64,000 nt of DNA from Gammaproteobacteria bacterium (GCA_018820765.1 JAHJNN010000004.1:1-64000), one strand, 5' to 3'. Counted from the stretch's first letter, positions 9,454-17,413 are shown. Notes: generated by a model not told the origin, from the letters alone. Made by a program: numbers and translations.

Positions 9454-10353
9454 TCAGGGCGGCGGCGCCAGGCTGATCAGCAGCACGTCGCACGCCGCGG
9501 CGAAGGCCACATCCTTGCTGACGCTGCCCAGCAGCCACTCCTGCAAGCCGCCGCCGTGGCCATGCCGCCCCAGGACCACCAGGTCGATCGGGCCGTCGTC
9601 GATGCACTGGCAGATCGCGGCGGGGGGGAAGCCGGGCAGGATCAGGCGACCGACCGACGCGCTGTTTTCGATCGGTTCCAGCAGGGTATCGAGCTGTTTT
9701 CCGGCCTCGGTACGCAGGTGCGCAAGCCAGTCCGTGACGTCCAGCTGGGCAAGCTTCGCCTTGCGCAGACGCTGCTCGACCTCGCTTCCCAGCACGTGCA
9801 GGGCGTCCACCGGTGCGCCCTCGGCAAGACTGAGGGCATGCTCGACCACCGAAGCCGACACCGGCGAAAAGTCCACCGCCGCCAGCACACGGCGATAGGA
9901 TTCATCCGCCGGTTTTCTGACAATGAGCACCGGGCAGGCCACCACCCGCAGCACCCGCGATATCGTGGAGCCAAGGATCAGGTCCATCAGCGTACTTTCG
10001 CCGCGCGCCCCCGCCACCACCAGATCGGTCGACACCTCCTGCGCGTAGGCGGCGATTTCGGCATGGGCCCGACCCAGGCGGGTGACGGGATGGGCGCGGA
10101 TGCCAAGCTGGCTGGCCAGTGCGGCCGCCATGACGTCCAGCCGGTTCTGTTCCGCCTGCCGCAGGTCCTGGTCGTGCTGGCCGAACTCGTCCGGACCCAG
10201 CGTCAGGCCGGGATAGAGGTCGAGCGGGCGCACCACATGCAGCAGGTGCAAGTCGGCGTCGTGTTTTTGGGCAATGCGCGCGGCACGCTGCACCACCCGC
10301 TCGGAGAAGGCGGAAAAGTCGGTGGCGGCAACGATACAGCGAAGGCTGGGCAC
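9454..10353 (-). CDS. Universal stress protein with two UspA domains
   Basis: Cytoplasmic stress protein of 299 residues made of two tandem UspA folds, about 1-150 and 155-299. Each domain ends in the ATP-binding signature of this family: GARGESTLMDLILGS in the first and GRHGHGGGLQEWLLGS in the second, so both may bind ATP. The start is GTG at 10353, which has GGGAG about nine bases upstream; a nearby ATG at 10358 is out of frame. It stands alone between the GGDEF/EAL gene and the terminator of the arsenic cluster. The precise stress role cannot be read from sequence. Confidence 0.9.
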   Translation of the reverse strand: MPSLRCIVAATDFSAFSERVVQRAARIAQKHDADLHLLHVVRPLDLYPGLTLGPDEFGQHDQDLRQAEQNRLDVMAAALASQLGIRAHPVTRLGRAHAEIAAYAQEVSTDLVVAGARGESTLMDLILGSTISRVLRVVACPVLIVRKPADESYRRVLAAVDFSPVSASVVEHALSLAEGAPVDALHVLGSEVEQRLRKAKLAQLDVTDWLAHLRTEAGKQLDTLLEPIENSASVGRLILPGFPPAAICQCIDDGPIDLVVLGRHGHGGGLQEWLLGSVSKDVAFAAACDVLLISLAPPP

Positions 10354-10429
10354 GGCATGCTCCCGGGGAGTGAACGGCTTGAGCTATTCATCATAGTCAC
10401 CCGCCGGGATCGCAGCCCGGACCACAAAA

Positions 10430-10455
10430 AAAACGCCGCATGAGCGCGGCGTTTT
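10430..10455 (-). terminator. Terminator of the arsenic-region operon
   Basis: AAAACGCCGC and GCGGCGTTTT form a stem around a short loop, with a long A-run on the plus strand that gives a U-tail on the minus strand. It lies about 80 bases past the last gene of the minus-strand operon. Confidence 0.8.
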
Positions 10456-10536
10456 GAACGCCTGGAAAATTTACAGTGCGAGCGCTTCGACATCCTTGTA
10501 GACCAGCGTTTTCATCTGCAGCCAGCCCGACAGGAA

Positions 10537-10830
10537 TCAGCAGCACTTCCCGCCGCTGCAGCAGCCGCCCGAGGGCGCAGCCTGTGGGGCATCGGCCTTC
10601 CCGGCCAGCCAGCCGGCGATCTTCTCGCGGCTGGGCACACCGCCGGCATGCACCACCTTGCCGTCGATCACCACACCCGGCGTGGACATGACGCCATAGC
10701 CCATGATGGCCTGGATATCCTCGACCTTTTCGAGCTGCACGGCCACGCCCTTTTCGGCGGCGACGTCCTCGATCAGCTTTAGCGTGGTTTTGCAGTTGGC
10801 ACAGCCGGTGCCGAGTACCTTGATTTCCAT
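10537..10830 (-). CDS. Small thioredoxin-like CxxC redox protein
   Basis: 97-residue protein of the TM0996/'redox-active disulfide protein 2' family. The active site is GTGCANCK (CxxC at residues 10-13), and MSTPGVVIDGKVV carries the cis-proline segment of the thioredoxin fold. It ends in GGCCSGGKCC, a cysteine-rich tail that could bind a soft metal or metalloid. GGAG sits nine bases before the ATG. The gene follows the permease by 11 bases. This permease plus small-thioredoxin pairing is common in metal or arsenical efflux clusters, so it probably delivers or reduces the permease's substrate. Confidence 0.88.
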   Translation of the reverse strand: MEIKVLGTGCANCKTTLKLIEDVAAEKGVAVQLEKVEDIQAIMGYGVMSTPGVVIDGKVVHAGGVPSREKIAGWLAGKADAPQAAPSGGCCSGGKCC

Positions 10831-10841
10831 TGTTTCTCCAT

Positions 10842-11897
10842 TCACAAAACGAGATTGAACACATAGCCCACCAGCAGGATGCCGGAGGCCACGACACCGA
10901 CGAAGGTGGCGATCAGCCTGGGCTTGAGCACCTTGCGCAAAATGATCATTTCCGGGGCGGACAGCGCGATCACGCTCATCATGAACGCCAGCACCGTCCC
11001 CAGCGCCGCGCCCTTGCCCATCAGCGCCTCGACGATGGGGATGATGCCCGCCGCGTTGGTGTACATGGGCACGCCGATGGCCACCGCCGCCGGTACCGAC
11101 CACCAAGGCGCATCCTTGCCCATGATCGAGGCCATGAAATCCTCCGGCACGTACCCGTGGATGCCGGCGCCCAGCGCGATGCCGGCAAGGATGTAGGGCC
11201 AGACCTTGCCGACGATTTCTCCGACGTGATGGAAACCGTTATCGATTCGCTCGCCCCAGGTCATGACTGTATTAGTCGCGTCGGCAGGCGTCTGGGTGTT
11301 CTGCATGGCGCGCACCCAGTCTTCCAGATGGCTCTCCATGCCGAGCTTGCCGATGACCAGGCCCGCGAAGATCGCCACCGCCAGCCCCAGCACCAGATAC
11401 AGTGCGGCGACTTTCCAGCCGAACATCCCGAACAGCAAGGCCAGCGCAACCTCGTTGACCATGGGTGCCGAAATCAGGAAGGAAAACGTCACTCCCAGCG
11501 GCACGCCGGCCTGCAGAAAGCCGATGAACAGCGGTACCGCCGAGCAGGAGCAGAACGGCGTGACGATGCCCAGGCTGGCGGCCATGGCGTTGCCCACACC
11601 CAGACGGCGGCCCGACAGCAGCGCGCGGGTGCGCTCGGGTGAGACGAAGGTATGCACGATGCCCATGACGAAGACAATGCCGGTGAGCAGCAGCAGCACT
11701 TTTGGCGTGTCGTATAAGAAGAACTGTAGTGCGCCGCCCAGATGGCTGTCGCGCTCGACCGGCAGCGCTGCCACCAGGGCTTCCGACGCCGGGGTCAGGG
11801 TTTGGTAGACGGCAAACCAGAGCAGGGCTGACAGGGCCAAGAACAGGGCTGGCTGTCGGCGGGGCCAGTGTTTTAGCTGTGCGGCGAATGCATTCAT
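10842..11897 (-). CDS. ArsP/YraQ-like (DUF318) efflux permease
   Basis: Polytopic inner-membrane permease with about eight to ten hydrophobic helices and the family motif TPFCSCSAVPLF near residue 105. A second repeat half carries VPMYTNAAGIIPI. Relatives export methylated or trivalent organoarsenicals (ArsP) or copper/zinc (SO_0444 type). The arsenic context here favours arsenicals, which is inference. I chose the ATG at 11897 (351 residues) because GGAG lies eight bases upstream; an in-frame GTG at 11904-11906 overlaps that site. It is separated by 85 bases from the sigma-factor gene and is translationally close to the redox protein behind it. Confidence 0.85.
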   Translation of the reverse strand: MNAFAAQLKHWPRRQPALFLALSALLWFAVYQTLTPASEALVAALPVERDSHLGGALQFFLYDTPKVLLLLTGIVFVMGIVHTFVSPERTRALLSGRRLGVGNAMAASLGIVTPFCSCSAVPLFIGFLQAGVPLGVTFSFLISAPMVNEVALALLFGMFGWKVAALYLVLGLAVAIFAGLVIGKLGMESHLEDWVRAMQNTQTPADATNTVMTWGERIDNGFHHVGEIVGKVWPYILAGIALGAGIHGYVPEDFMASIMGKDAPWWSVPAAVAIGVPMYTNAAGIIPIVEALMGKGAALGTVLAFMMSVIALSAPEMIILRKVLKPRLIATFVGVVASGILLVGYVFNLVL

Positions 11898-11982
11898 GAA
11901 AGCCACTCCGTAATCGTCTCAACTAGAAGACGAATGACCAGGCAAAAGGATGCAGCTTCGCCTTGAAAAAAACCTGCACGCC

Positions 11983-12507
11983 TCAACCGCGCGGAACGAA
12001 GCAGCAGGCCTTGCCCGCTGCGTCGAATTTGACCTGACAGGCCTCGGTGAGGTGTTCGCGCAGGCGTTTTCGCGCACGCTGGACACGCGACTTGGCGCCG
12101 GGCAGGGTGAGTCCTTTCAAGCGCGCGTAATCTTCCTGCGTCATACCCTCCAGATCGCAACGGGTGATGGCTTCGCGGTCTTCTTCTGGAAGTTCGGACA
12201 GTGCGCGCGGCAGGCAGGCGGCCAGCGACTCCACGGCGGCGGGTTCCTCGTGCTCGGCCACGAGATCGTCGGGCAATTCGACTTGTTCTTTCTTCAGGCG
12301 CATTCGGTCGGCCACCGCATTGCGGGCAACTTCGAACAGCCAGGCGCGGCCGTTGGCGATTTCGCAGAATTTCCTGTCCTGGCGTAGGGCCTTGAGAAAC
12401 AGGTCCTGCAGCATATCTTCCGCATCGTGTGCGTTGCCCAGGCGACCCCGCAACCAGCCGCGCAGTTCGGCTTCGTGGCGGTCCCAGGCACGCATCAGAC
12501 AGTTCAT
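11983..12507 (-). CDS. SigZ-like ECF RNA polymerase sigma factor
   Basis: Group IV sigma factor of about 174 residues. Region 2 is visible as HDAEDMLQDLFLKAL near residue 30. Region 4 is in the second half (LPEEDREAITRCDLEGMTQEDYARLKGL, then a recognition helix GAKSRVQRARKRLRE). The C terminus ends in a short cysteine tail (ACQVKF...ACCF). It is embedded between the metallo-beta-lactamase gene and the permease inside an arsenic operon, and no anti-sigma gene is adjacent. The start is uncertain: ATG at 12507 or 12495, or GTG at 12537, and none has a convincing ribosome site. A plausible target is the permease gene 85 bases downstream. Confidence 0.82.
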   Translation of the reverse strand: MNCLMRAWDRHEAELRGWLRGRLGNAHDAEDMLQDLFLKALRQDRKFCEIANGRAWLFEVARNAVADRMRLKKEQVELPDDLVAEHEEPAAVESLAACLPRALSELPEEDREAITRCDLEGMTQEDYARLKGLTLPGAKSRVQRARKRLREHLTEACQVKFDAAGKACCFVPRG

Positions 12508-12582
12508 AGGCTTACGCGTCCAATTGATCGCCACCACGCATGTGCCGTGGCATGTGTTGACGATCGCCCCTGCATAGCATGA

Positions 12583-13512
12583 CTACTGCGACTCGAACTC
12601 GACGAACGCGCGGCTCATGTTGGCGCGGTGCAGGTCGCCGTAGTTCTCAAGATGCCGAAATGCGGGCAGGTCGGCGTGGCGGTCGAGCGTCGCTGCCAGC
12701 GGCTCCATCTCGCGTGCGGCGGCGCCCACCTTGTCGGCGAGGAAATCGTAGTAGTCGCCGGTTTCGTGCTGCGCCTGCGCCAGGTCGCACACCCGGCCGT
12801 GGCCGGGGACGATACGTGCGGGCTTGAGCGCGGCCAGCGCCTTGAAGGCCTGCTGCCCGTTCTTCACGCTCGACCACGGCAACACGCCGAGCAGGCGGTC
12901 GACGTAGACCAGGTCGCCGCTGAACACCACGCGCTGCTTCGGCAGCCAGACCCAGGCGTCGCCCGGGAAATGGGCGTTGGTATAGGTCAGCTGGAGCGTC
13001 TCGCCGCCCCGCTCCAGCGTGGCCGAATCGCCTGTCAGGGTTTTGGGCGCAGGCAGCGGCTGGGTGCCCTGCATGCGCTTGCCGAGGAAGCGGGTCAGCC
13101 CTGCCATGTGCTGCGCCGCGTACTCGGCCTGGGTGGCGGCGGTGCGACGCATGGCGATGACCTCGGCGCCCTTGCCGGCGAAATAGCCGTTGCCCAGCCA
13201 GCGGTGATCCTGGCTGCCGGTATTGACGACCCAGCGCACCGGCTGCTTCGTCACCCTGGCGATGGCGGCTTCGATCTTTCTGGCCCCCAAAAGGCTGGCG
13301 CCGGAATCGATCAGGATCACGCCGGTGGGGGTGACGACGAAGCCGAAATTGGCGTTCAGACCGTCGTTCTCCACGCTGCGCTGGCCCAGCGGGCCGACGA
13401 TGGCGTAGACGTTGTCGACGACCTTCTCGGCTTGAGGCTGGAAATCGGCGCGCGCAGACAGTGCAAGCAGGCCCAACGCCGCAACCAGAATCAATGCGTA
13501 TCGTTTCAACAT
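12583..13512 (-). CDS. Secreted metallo-beta-lactamase-fold protein with a degenerate metal site
   Basis: 309 residues with an N-terminal signal peptide (hydrophobic LILVAALGLLALSARA), so probably periplasmic. It belongs to the MBL superfamily, near the quinoprotein-relay/SoxH-like group. The usual NTHxHxDH is replaced by NTGSQDH around residue 97, so the first two histidines are missing. Later ligands remain: NAHFPGD, FSGDLVY and VPGHGRV. It may bind a single metal or have lost hydrolase activity. It starts nine bases after acr3 and is part of the same operon. Its substrate is unknown. Confidence 0.8.
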   Translation of the reverse strand: MLKRYALILVAALGLLALSARADFQPQAEKVVDNVYAIVGPLGQRSVENDGLNANFGFVVTPTGVILIDSGASLLGARKIEAAIARVTKQPVRWVVNTGSQDHRWLGNGYFAGKGAEVIAMRRTAATQAEYAAQHMAGLTRFLGKRMQGTQPLPAPKTLTGDSATLERGGETLQLTYTNAHFPGDAWVWLPKQRVVFSGDLVYVDRLLGVLPWSSVKNGQQAFKALAALKPARIVPGHGRVCDLAQAQHETGDYYDFLADKVGAAAREMEPLAATLDRHADLPAFRHLENYGDLHRANMSRAFVEFESQ

Positions 13513-13521
13513 GGTCTTTCC

Positions 13522-14601
13522 CTATCTGGCAGTCAGGCCGGCTTCGTACCAGCCCTTGCTGCGGTTGACGATCTTCACCACCAGCAGCATCACCGGCACC
13601 TCGATCAGCACGCCCACCACCGTGGCGAGCGCCGCACCCGACTGAAAGCCGAACAGCGCGATCGCCGCGGCCACCGCGAGTTCGAAGAAGTTGGACGCGC
13701 CGATCAGTGCCGACGGGCAGGCGACGCTGTGCTTCTCGCCCACCTTGCGGTTGAGCCAGTAGGCCAAGCCCGAATTGAAGAACACCTGGATCAGGATGGG
13801 CACGGCCAAAAGCGCAATGATCAGTGGCTGCGCGATGATCTGCTCGCCCTGGAAGGCGAACAGCAACACCAGTGTCGCGAGCAGCGCAATGATGGACGCG
13901 TGGCCGAGCTGCGCCATCGTCGCGTCGAACGCCGCCTGCCCACGTTTCAGCAACAGCTTGCGCCAGACCTGCGCCAGGATCACCGGGATGACAATGTAGA
14001 GCACCACCGAAGTGAAGAGCGTGTCCCACGGCACCACGATCGCCGACAGCCCGAGCAGCAGGCCGACGATGGGCGCGAAGGCGACGATCATGATGGCGTC
14101 GTTCAGTGCCACCTGCGACAGCGTGAAATACGGGTCGCCGCCGGTGAGCCGGCTCCACACGAACACCATCGCGGTGCAGGGCGCGGCGGCCAGCAGGATC
14201 AGGCCGGCGACGTAGCTGTCGAGCTGCTCTGCGGGTAAATAAGGCGCGAATAAATGGCGGATGAACAGCCACGCCAAGAGCGCCATCGAAAACGGCTTCA
14301 CTGCCCAGTTGACGAAGAGCGTGACGCCGATGCCCTTCCAGTGCGACTTCACCTGAGAGAGCGCACCGAAGTCGATCTTCATCAGCATGGGGATGATCAT
14401 GATCCAGATCAGCAGGCCGACCGGAAGGTTCACCTGCGCGACTTCCATCCGCCCCAGCGCCTGGAACGGTGCCGGCAGCAACTGGCCGAGGATCATGCCG
14501 GCGACAATGCACAGCGCCACCCATAGCGTGAGCCCGCGCTCGAACACGCTCATCGGCGCGCCGGCTGCACGCTTTCCTGTGACTTCACACTGCGCGCTCA
14601 T
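13522..14601 (-). CDS. acr3: Acr3-family arsenite efflux transporter
   Basis: Inner-membrane arsenite exporter with about ten helices, 359 residues, typical for Acr3. Recognisable segments are AAAPCTAMVFVWSRLTGGD near 150, with the conserved Cys in helix 4, and IGASNFFELAVAAAI near 310, with the conserved Phe-Glu pair of helix 9. The ATG at 14601 has GGAG ten bases upstream; a longer frame to 14661 overlaps arsC and is rejected. It receives arsenite made by the two upstream arsenate reductases and drives it out using the membrane potential. The MBL gene follows after nine bases. Confidence 0.95.
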   Translation of the reverse strand: MSAQCEVTGKRAAGAPMSVFERGLTLWVALCIVAGMILGQLLPAPFQALGRMEVAQVNLPVGLLIWIMIIPMLMKIDFGALSQVKSHWKGIGVTLFVNWAVKPFSMALLAWLFIRHLFAPYLPAEQLDSYVAGLILLAAAPCTAMVFVWSRLTGGDPYFTLSQVALNDAIMIVAFAPIVGLLLGLSAIVVPWDTLFTSVVLYIVIPVILAQVWRKLLLKRGQAAFDATMAQLGHASIIALLATLVLLFAFQGEQIIAQPLIIALLAVPILIQVFFNSGLAYWLNRKVGEKHSVACPSALIGASNFFELAVAAAIALFGFQSGAALATVVGVLIEVPVMLLVVKIVNRSKGWYEAGLTAR

Positions 14602-14629
14602 CGGGCGCGCTCCGTCGAATTCGGCGCGC

Positions 14630-15127
14630 TCATGCCGTCTTCCCGATCTCACGCACGGCATGCTGCAGCTTCATGCCGTCGAGCGTGGCAAACGGCAGGC
14701 TGACGAACATGGAGATGCGGCGCTGCAGCTGGTTCATGGCATCGACGAAGGCGTGGCGCTTCTGCTCGTCGCTGCCTGCCGCCGCGGCCGGGTCGGGGAT
14801 GCCCCAGTGCGCGGTGATCGGCTGCCCCGGCCACACCGGGCAGATTTCGCCCGCTGCGTTGTCGCACACCGTGACGACGAAATCGAGCTGCGGCGCATCG
14901 GGTTGCGCGAACTCGTCCCACGACTTGCTGCGCAATTCGCCGGTGGGGAACCGGTTCTTTTCCAGCAGCGCCAGCGCGAACGGGTTGACCTGTCCGCCGG
15001 GATGGCTGCCCGCGCTGAACGCGCAGAAGCGCCCCCTGCCCAGATTGTTCAGCAGCGACTCGGCCAGGATCGAGCGCGCCGAATTGCCGGTGCACAGGAA
15101 CAGCACATTGAAGACGGGTTCGGCCAT
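14630..15127 (-). CDS. arsC: Arsenate reductase, low-molecular-weight phosphatase type (second copy)
   Basis: 165 residues. The P-loop CTGNSARS (CX5R) near the N terminus holds the nucleophilic cysteine, and VTVCDNAAGEICP gives the two further cysteines of a thioredoxin-coupled ArsC. The C terminus is longer than in the first copy and resembles stand-alone reductases of the protein-tyrosine-phosphatase ArsC subgroup. The ATG at 15127 follows GGAG at ten bases; the frame extends to 15148 without support. It lies 13 bases behind the first arsC and 28 bases before acr3. Differing from its neighbour, it is unlikely to be a recent duplicate. Confidence 0.92.
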   Translation of the reverse strand: MAEPVFNVLFLCTGNSARSILAESLLNNLGRGRFCAFSAGSHPGGQVNPFALALLEKNRFPTGELRSKSWDEFAQPDAPQLDFVVTVCDNAAGEICPVWPGQPITAHWGIPDPAAAAGSDEQKRHAFVDAMNQLQRRISMFVSLPFATLDGMKLQHAVREIGKTA

Positions 15128-15140
15128 GGCAGCGTCTCCG

Positions 15141-15572
15141 TCAGGCAACCGCTGTCTGCAGGCCGAGCTTCTCGCGCACCGCCTCCACCAGCCGGGCGCG
15201 GATGTCGTCGCGTACCGCGAGGAAGCTCTCCAGCGGCTCGCCGTGCGGGTCGTGGAACGGCAGGTGGATGGCCGGAATCGGCTTCGGGAAGATCGGGCAG
15301 GCTTCCTTCGCGTTGTCGCACACCGTCACCACCAGGTCGATGTCCTCGTTCATCACCGCGTCGATGTCCTTCGGTTGCAGGCCGTCGGTGTTCAGACCGG
15401 CGGCTTGCAGCGCCGCGATCGCGCCGTCGGCCACTTTCGGCTGCGGCCGGGTGCCGGCGGAGAGCGCGCGCACCTGGCCGGCGAGGTCGTGGTTCAGCAG
15501 CACTTCGGCCATTTGCGAGCGGCAGGAATTGCCGGTGCACAGCACCAGCACGGTGTAGGGTTTTTCAGCCAC
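15141..15572 (-). CDS. arsC: Arsenate reductase, thioredoxin-coupled type (first copy)
   Basis: 143 residues, reducing arsenate to arsenite for export by Acr3. CTGNSCRSQ carries the CX5R P-loop with an extra cysteine, and VTVCDNAKEACPIF holds the Cys pair that relays electrons to thioredoxin, as in the plasmid pI258 enzyme. The start is GTG at 15572 with AGGA eight bases upstream. It follows arsI by 30 bases in the operon. Confidence 0.94.
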   Translation of the reverse strand: MAEKPYTVLVLCTGNSCRSQMAEVLLNHDLAGQVRALSAGTRPQPKVADGAIAALQAAGLNTDGLQPKDIDAVMNEDIDLVVTVCDNAKEACPIFPKPIPAIHLPFHDPHGEPLESFLAVRDDIRARLVEAVREKLGLQTAVA

Positions 15573-15602
15573 GATGGGTCCTCGATCGATGAAAAATGAA
15601 AC

Positions 15603-16070
15603 TCAGCAGCAACCGCCCGCGGCCGACTGGGCCGGGGTGCAGCAGGCGGCTTTTTCCGCCGCCGGCTCGGGCACGCAGCACCCGCCCGCCGACGGCCCGC
15701 CGAACACCGGGATGCTGTCGAGCGTGTGATAGGTTTCCCAGGCGATGCCGGTGGGGTCGGTCGCCCAGTACTTGTCCGATTTGGCGTAGCAGCAGGCGGT
15801 GCCCATTTCCTCCACCACGTCGCCGTCGAGCTTTTGCAGGCGCGCGTTCATCTCGGCCAGTTCCTCGGTGTTTTCCACCTGCACGCCCAGATGGTTGAGA
15901 CCGGCGGCGGCGCCGCGCGCCGAGATCGCGAAATTCACGCGCGGATCGTCGAGCATCCATTTCGCGTAATCGTCCTTGGTGACGGTCGGCTCGGCGGCGA
16001 ACATCGTGGAATAGAACTTGATGCTGGCGGCCAGATCGTCGACCGAGACGTGTACGTGCAGGCGTTTCAT
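15603..16070 (-). CDS. arsI: ArsI/CadI-family dioxygenase (organoarsenical C-As lyase)
   Basis: 155-residue vicinal-oxygen-chelate protein. ArsI enzymes cleave the C-As bond of trivalent methyl or aromatic arsenicals using Fe(II). The metal-ligand histidine HVHVSVDD at the N terminus, LNHLGVQVEN in the middle and the substrate-binding vicinal pair in TACCYAKSDKYW are all visible, followed by DPTGIAWETYHT. The tail carries three further CC pairs. It overlaps arsR by four bases (ATGA), so translation is coupled. Without the CC pair I would have called it only CadI-like. Actual substrate not proven. Confidence 0.88.
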   Translation of the reverse strand: MKRLHVHVSVDDLAASIKFYSTMFAAEPTVTKDDYAKWMLDDPRVNFAISARGAAAGLNHLGVQVENTEELAEMNARLQKLDGDVVEEMGTACCYAKSDKYWATDPTGIAWETYHTLDSIPVFGGPSAGGCCVPEPAAEKAACCTPAQSAAGGCC

Positions 16071-16405
16071 GATGACTCCTTTTCAGTGGAACAGACCGGC
16101 GTGCAGACCGGCGAACAGGGATTGCCGCCGCAGCAGTTTTCGGTGAGAAAACCGAGCAGTGCGTTCATGGTCGCGAAATTCGCGGTGTAGATGACGAAGC
16201 GCCCCGCCTGCTGCGAGCCCACCATGTCGGCGTGCGACAGCTCCTTCAGGTGGAAGGACAGCGAGGACGGCGCGATGCCGGTAAGTTCGCTGATCCGGCC
16301 GGCGGCGAGTCCTGCCGGACCGGCCTGGACCAGCGCACGAAAAATGGCCAGGCGGGAATCCTGGGCCAGGGCGGCAAGGGCGGTGACGACGGTTTTCGTT
16401 TCCAT
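16067..16405 (-). CDS. arsR: ArsR-family arsenic-responsive repressor
   Basis: 112-residue winged-helix repressor heading the operon. The DNA-reading helix lies in ISELTGIAPSSLSFHLKEL (about 38-56). There is no classic ELCVCDL motif. Instead the C-terminal part holds NCCGGNPCSPVCTPVC (about 90-105), the kind of C-terminal cysteine site used by ArsR proteins of other subgroups to bind As(III). It is expected to repress its own operon through the inverted repeat just upstream and to release on arsenite binding. Confidence 0.93.
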   Translation of the reverse strand: METKTVVTALAALAQDSRLAIFRALVQAGPAGLAAGRISELTGIAPSSLSFHLKELSHADMVGSQQAGRFVIYTANFATMNALLGFLTENCCGGNPCSPVCTPVCSTEKESS

Positions 16406-16411
16406 GTTTCA

Positions 16412-16441
16412 ATGATATTTGTAATGTTGAAAACATTGCAA
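16412..16441 (-). promoter_or_regulatory. ars promoter with embedded ArsR operator
   Basis: On the minus strand TTGCAA (16441-16436) and TATCAT (16417-16412) are spaced 18 nt. A perfect inverted repeat AATGTT-N3-AACATT occupies 16423-16437 between them. A repressor there would block polymerase. Confidence 0.72.
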
Positions 16442-16513
16442 GCGTTTTTTCGGGTATCCGGAATCCACTGCAGCAAACGCCCTCCGGCGTTTATGCTCCC
16501 GTCAAGGCGGGGA

Positions 16514-17014
16514 TCAGATTCCGGCGGGGAAGGCTTTGCTCGGCAGCAACAGCCGCCCCGGGTCGCCAGGCAAGGCAACAAAGCCGAAATGCTTGTAGAA
16601 CGCCGCGGCCGTTTCTGATTTGACATCCACAACCAGTCCGGCGACGGCCAACACAGCGCTGGCCTGAGCGACCTTGAGGCAGGCATCCGCCAGCAGCACG
16701 GCGCCCAGTCCCTGACCCTGAAAGCCCTCGTCTACGGCAAGTCGCCCGAGCAAAGCCACAGGCACCGGGTAGTGTGGCAGTTTCCGGCGCATGGCATCGA
16801 GCAAAATGGCCGCGCTGACGCTGCCGGCGCTAAGACTGAAGAAGCCCGCGAGCCGCTGTGGCCCCTGCTCGGGTGTGGCGACAAACACGCGCGTCAGACC
16901 GCGGCGGATGTCCTGCGAAGCGTAACGGCGGATGTAGGCGTCGAGTTGCGGTTCGCCGCAACGAAACGCGTCGACATCGACGGCCGCGTCGAGCGGCCGG
17001 ATGCGGAACGGCAT
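16514..17014 (-). CDS. GNAT acetyltransferase, TacT-like toxin
   Basis: 166-residue GNAT-fold protein. The acetyl-CoA loop is in LAVDEGFQGQGLGAVLLADA (about 92-111), and the AAAFYKHFGF segment closes the fold. TacT-type toxins acetylate aminoacyl-tRNA. Size, fold and pairing three bases behind a DUF1778 gene fit that family. The ATG at 17014 follows the antitoxin stop, and the ribosome site would lie within the antitoxin coding end. The molecular target is inferred, not visible. Confidence 0.88.
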   Translation of the reverse strand: MPFRIRPLDAAVDVDAFRCGEPQLDAYIRRYASQDIRRGLTRVFVATPEQGPQRLAGFFSLSAGSVSAAILLDAMRRKLPHYPVPVALLGRLAVDEGFQGQGLGAVLLADACLKVAQASAVLAVAGLVVDVKSETAAAFYKHFGFVALPGDPGRLLLPSKAFPAGI

Positions 17015-17017
17015 GAC

Positions 17018-17296
17018 TCAGCGAACCTGTTCGGCGTGTCGCTTGAACGCCCGCTTCAAGGCCGCATTGGGCTTGAGCGGCGCATCGAGCGCCGCAAGGA
17101 ACGCCAGGAAATCCTCCGGCTTGAGCGTGATCGACTCGTGTGCCTGCACGACTTCTTCCGCTGAGGCGAGCGCGTTCTTGAGCACGAATTCCGAAACGCT
17201 GACGCGGGAATACGCCGCGGCCTTATCCAGCAATTCGCGTGCATACAAATCGCAACGGATGTTGAGCCGGCTTTCCTTGGTGGCGGTGGCAGGCAT
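17018..17296 (-). CDS. DUF1778 (TacA-like) antitoxin
   Basis: 92-residue ribbon-helix-helix antitoxin. The N terminus TKESRLNIRCDLYARELLDKAA is the DNA-binding domain of the DUF1778 family, and the C-terminal half would wrap the toxin. ATG at 17296 with GGAG nine bases upstream; a longer frame to 17488 runs into the operator and is rejected. It precedes the GNAT toxin, the usual order in which the antitoxin is made first and represses the pair. Confidence 0.88.
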   Translation of the reverse strand: MPATATKESRLNIRCDLYARELLDKAAAYSRVSVSEFVLKNALASAEEVVQAHESITLKPEDFLAFLAALDAPLKPNAALKRAFKRHAEQVR

Positions 17297-17326
17297 GTGG
17301 CGACTCCAGTTGGGTGACGAAGGCGC

Positions 17327-17347
17327 CACAATCGTGCGCCAATTGTG
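17327..17347 (-). promoter_or_regulatory. Probable operator of the toxin-antitoxin pair
   Basis: CACAAT-N9-ATTGTG inverted repeat about 30 bases upstream of the antitoxin start, where an autorepressing ribbon-helix-helix protein would bind. Confidence 0.45.
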
Positions 17348-17413
17348 AGTACATTGCAACACCCTACGGGATATACCGGGACCGGTGGCCTGAACAAAAA
17401 AATAGGCGCGAAC

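Noticed and set aside
12628..14524. Long frames on both strands over acr3 and the MBL gene
   Set aside because: Arg/His-rich low-complexity translations; acr3 and the MBL protein occupy the correct frames.
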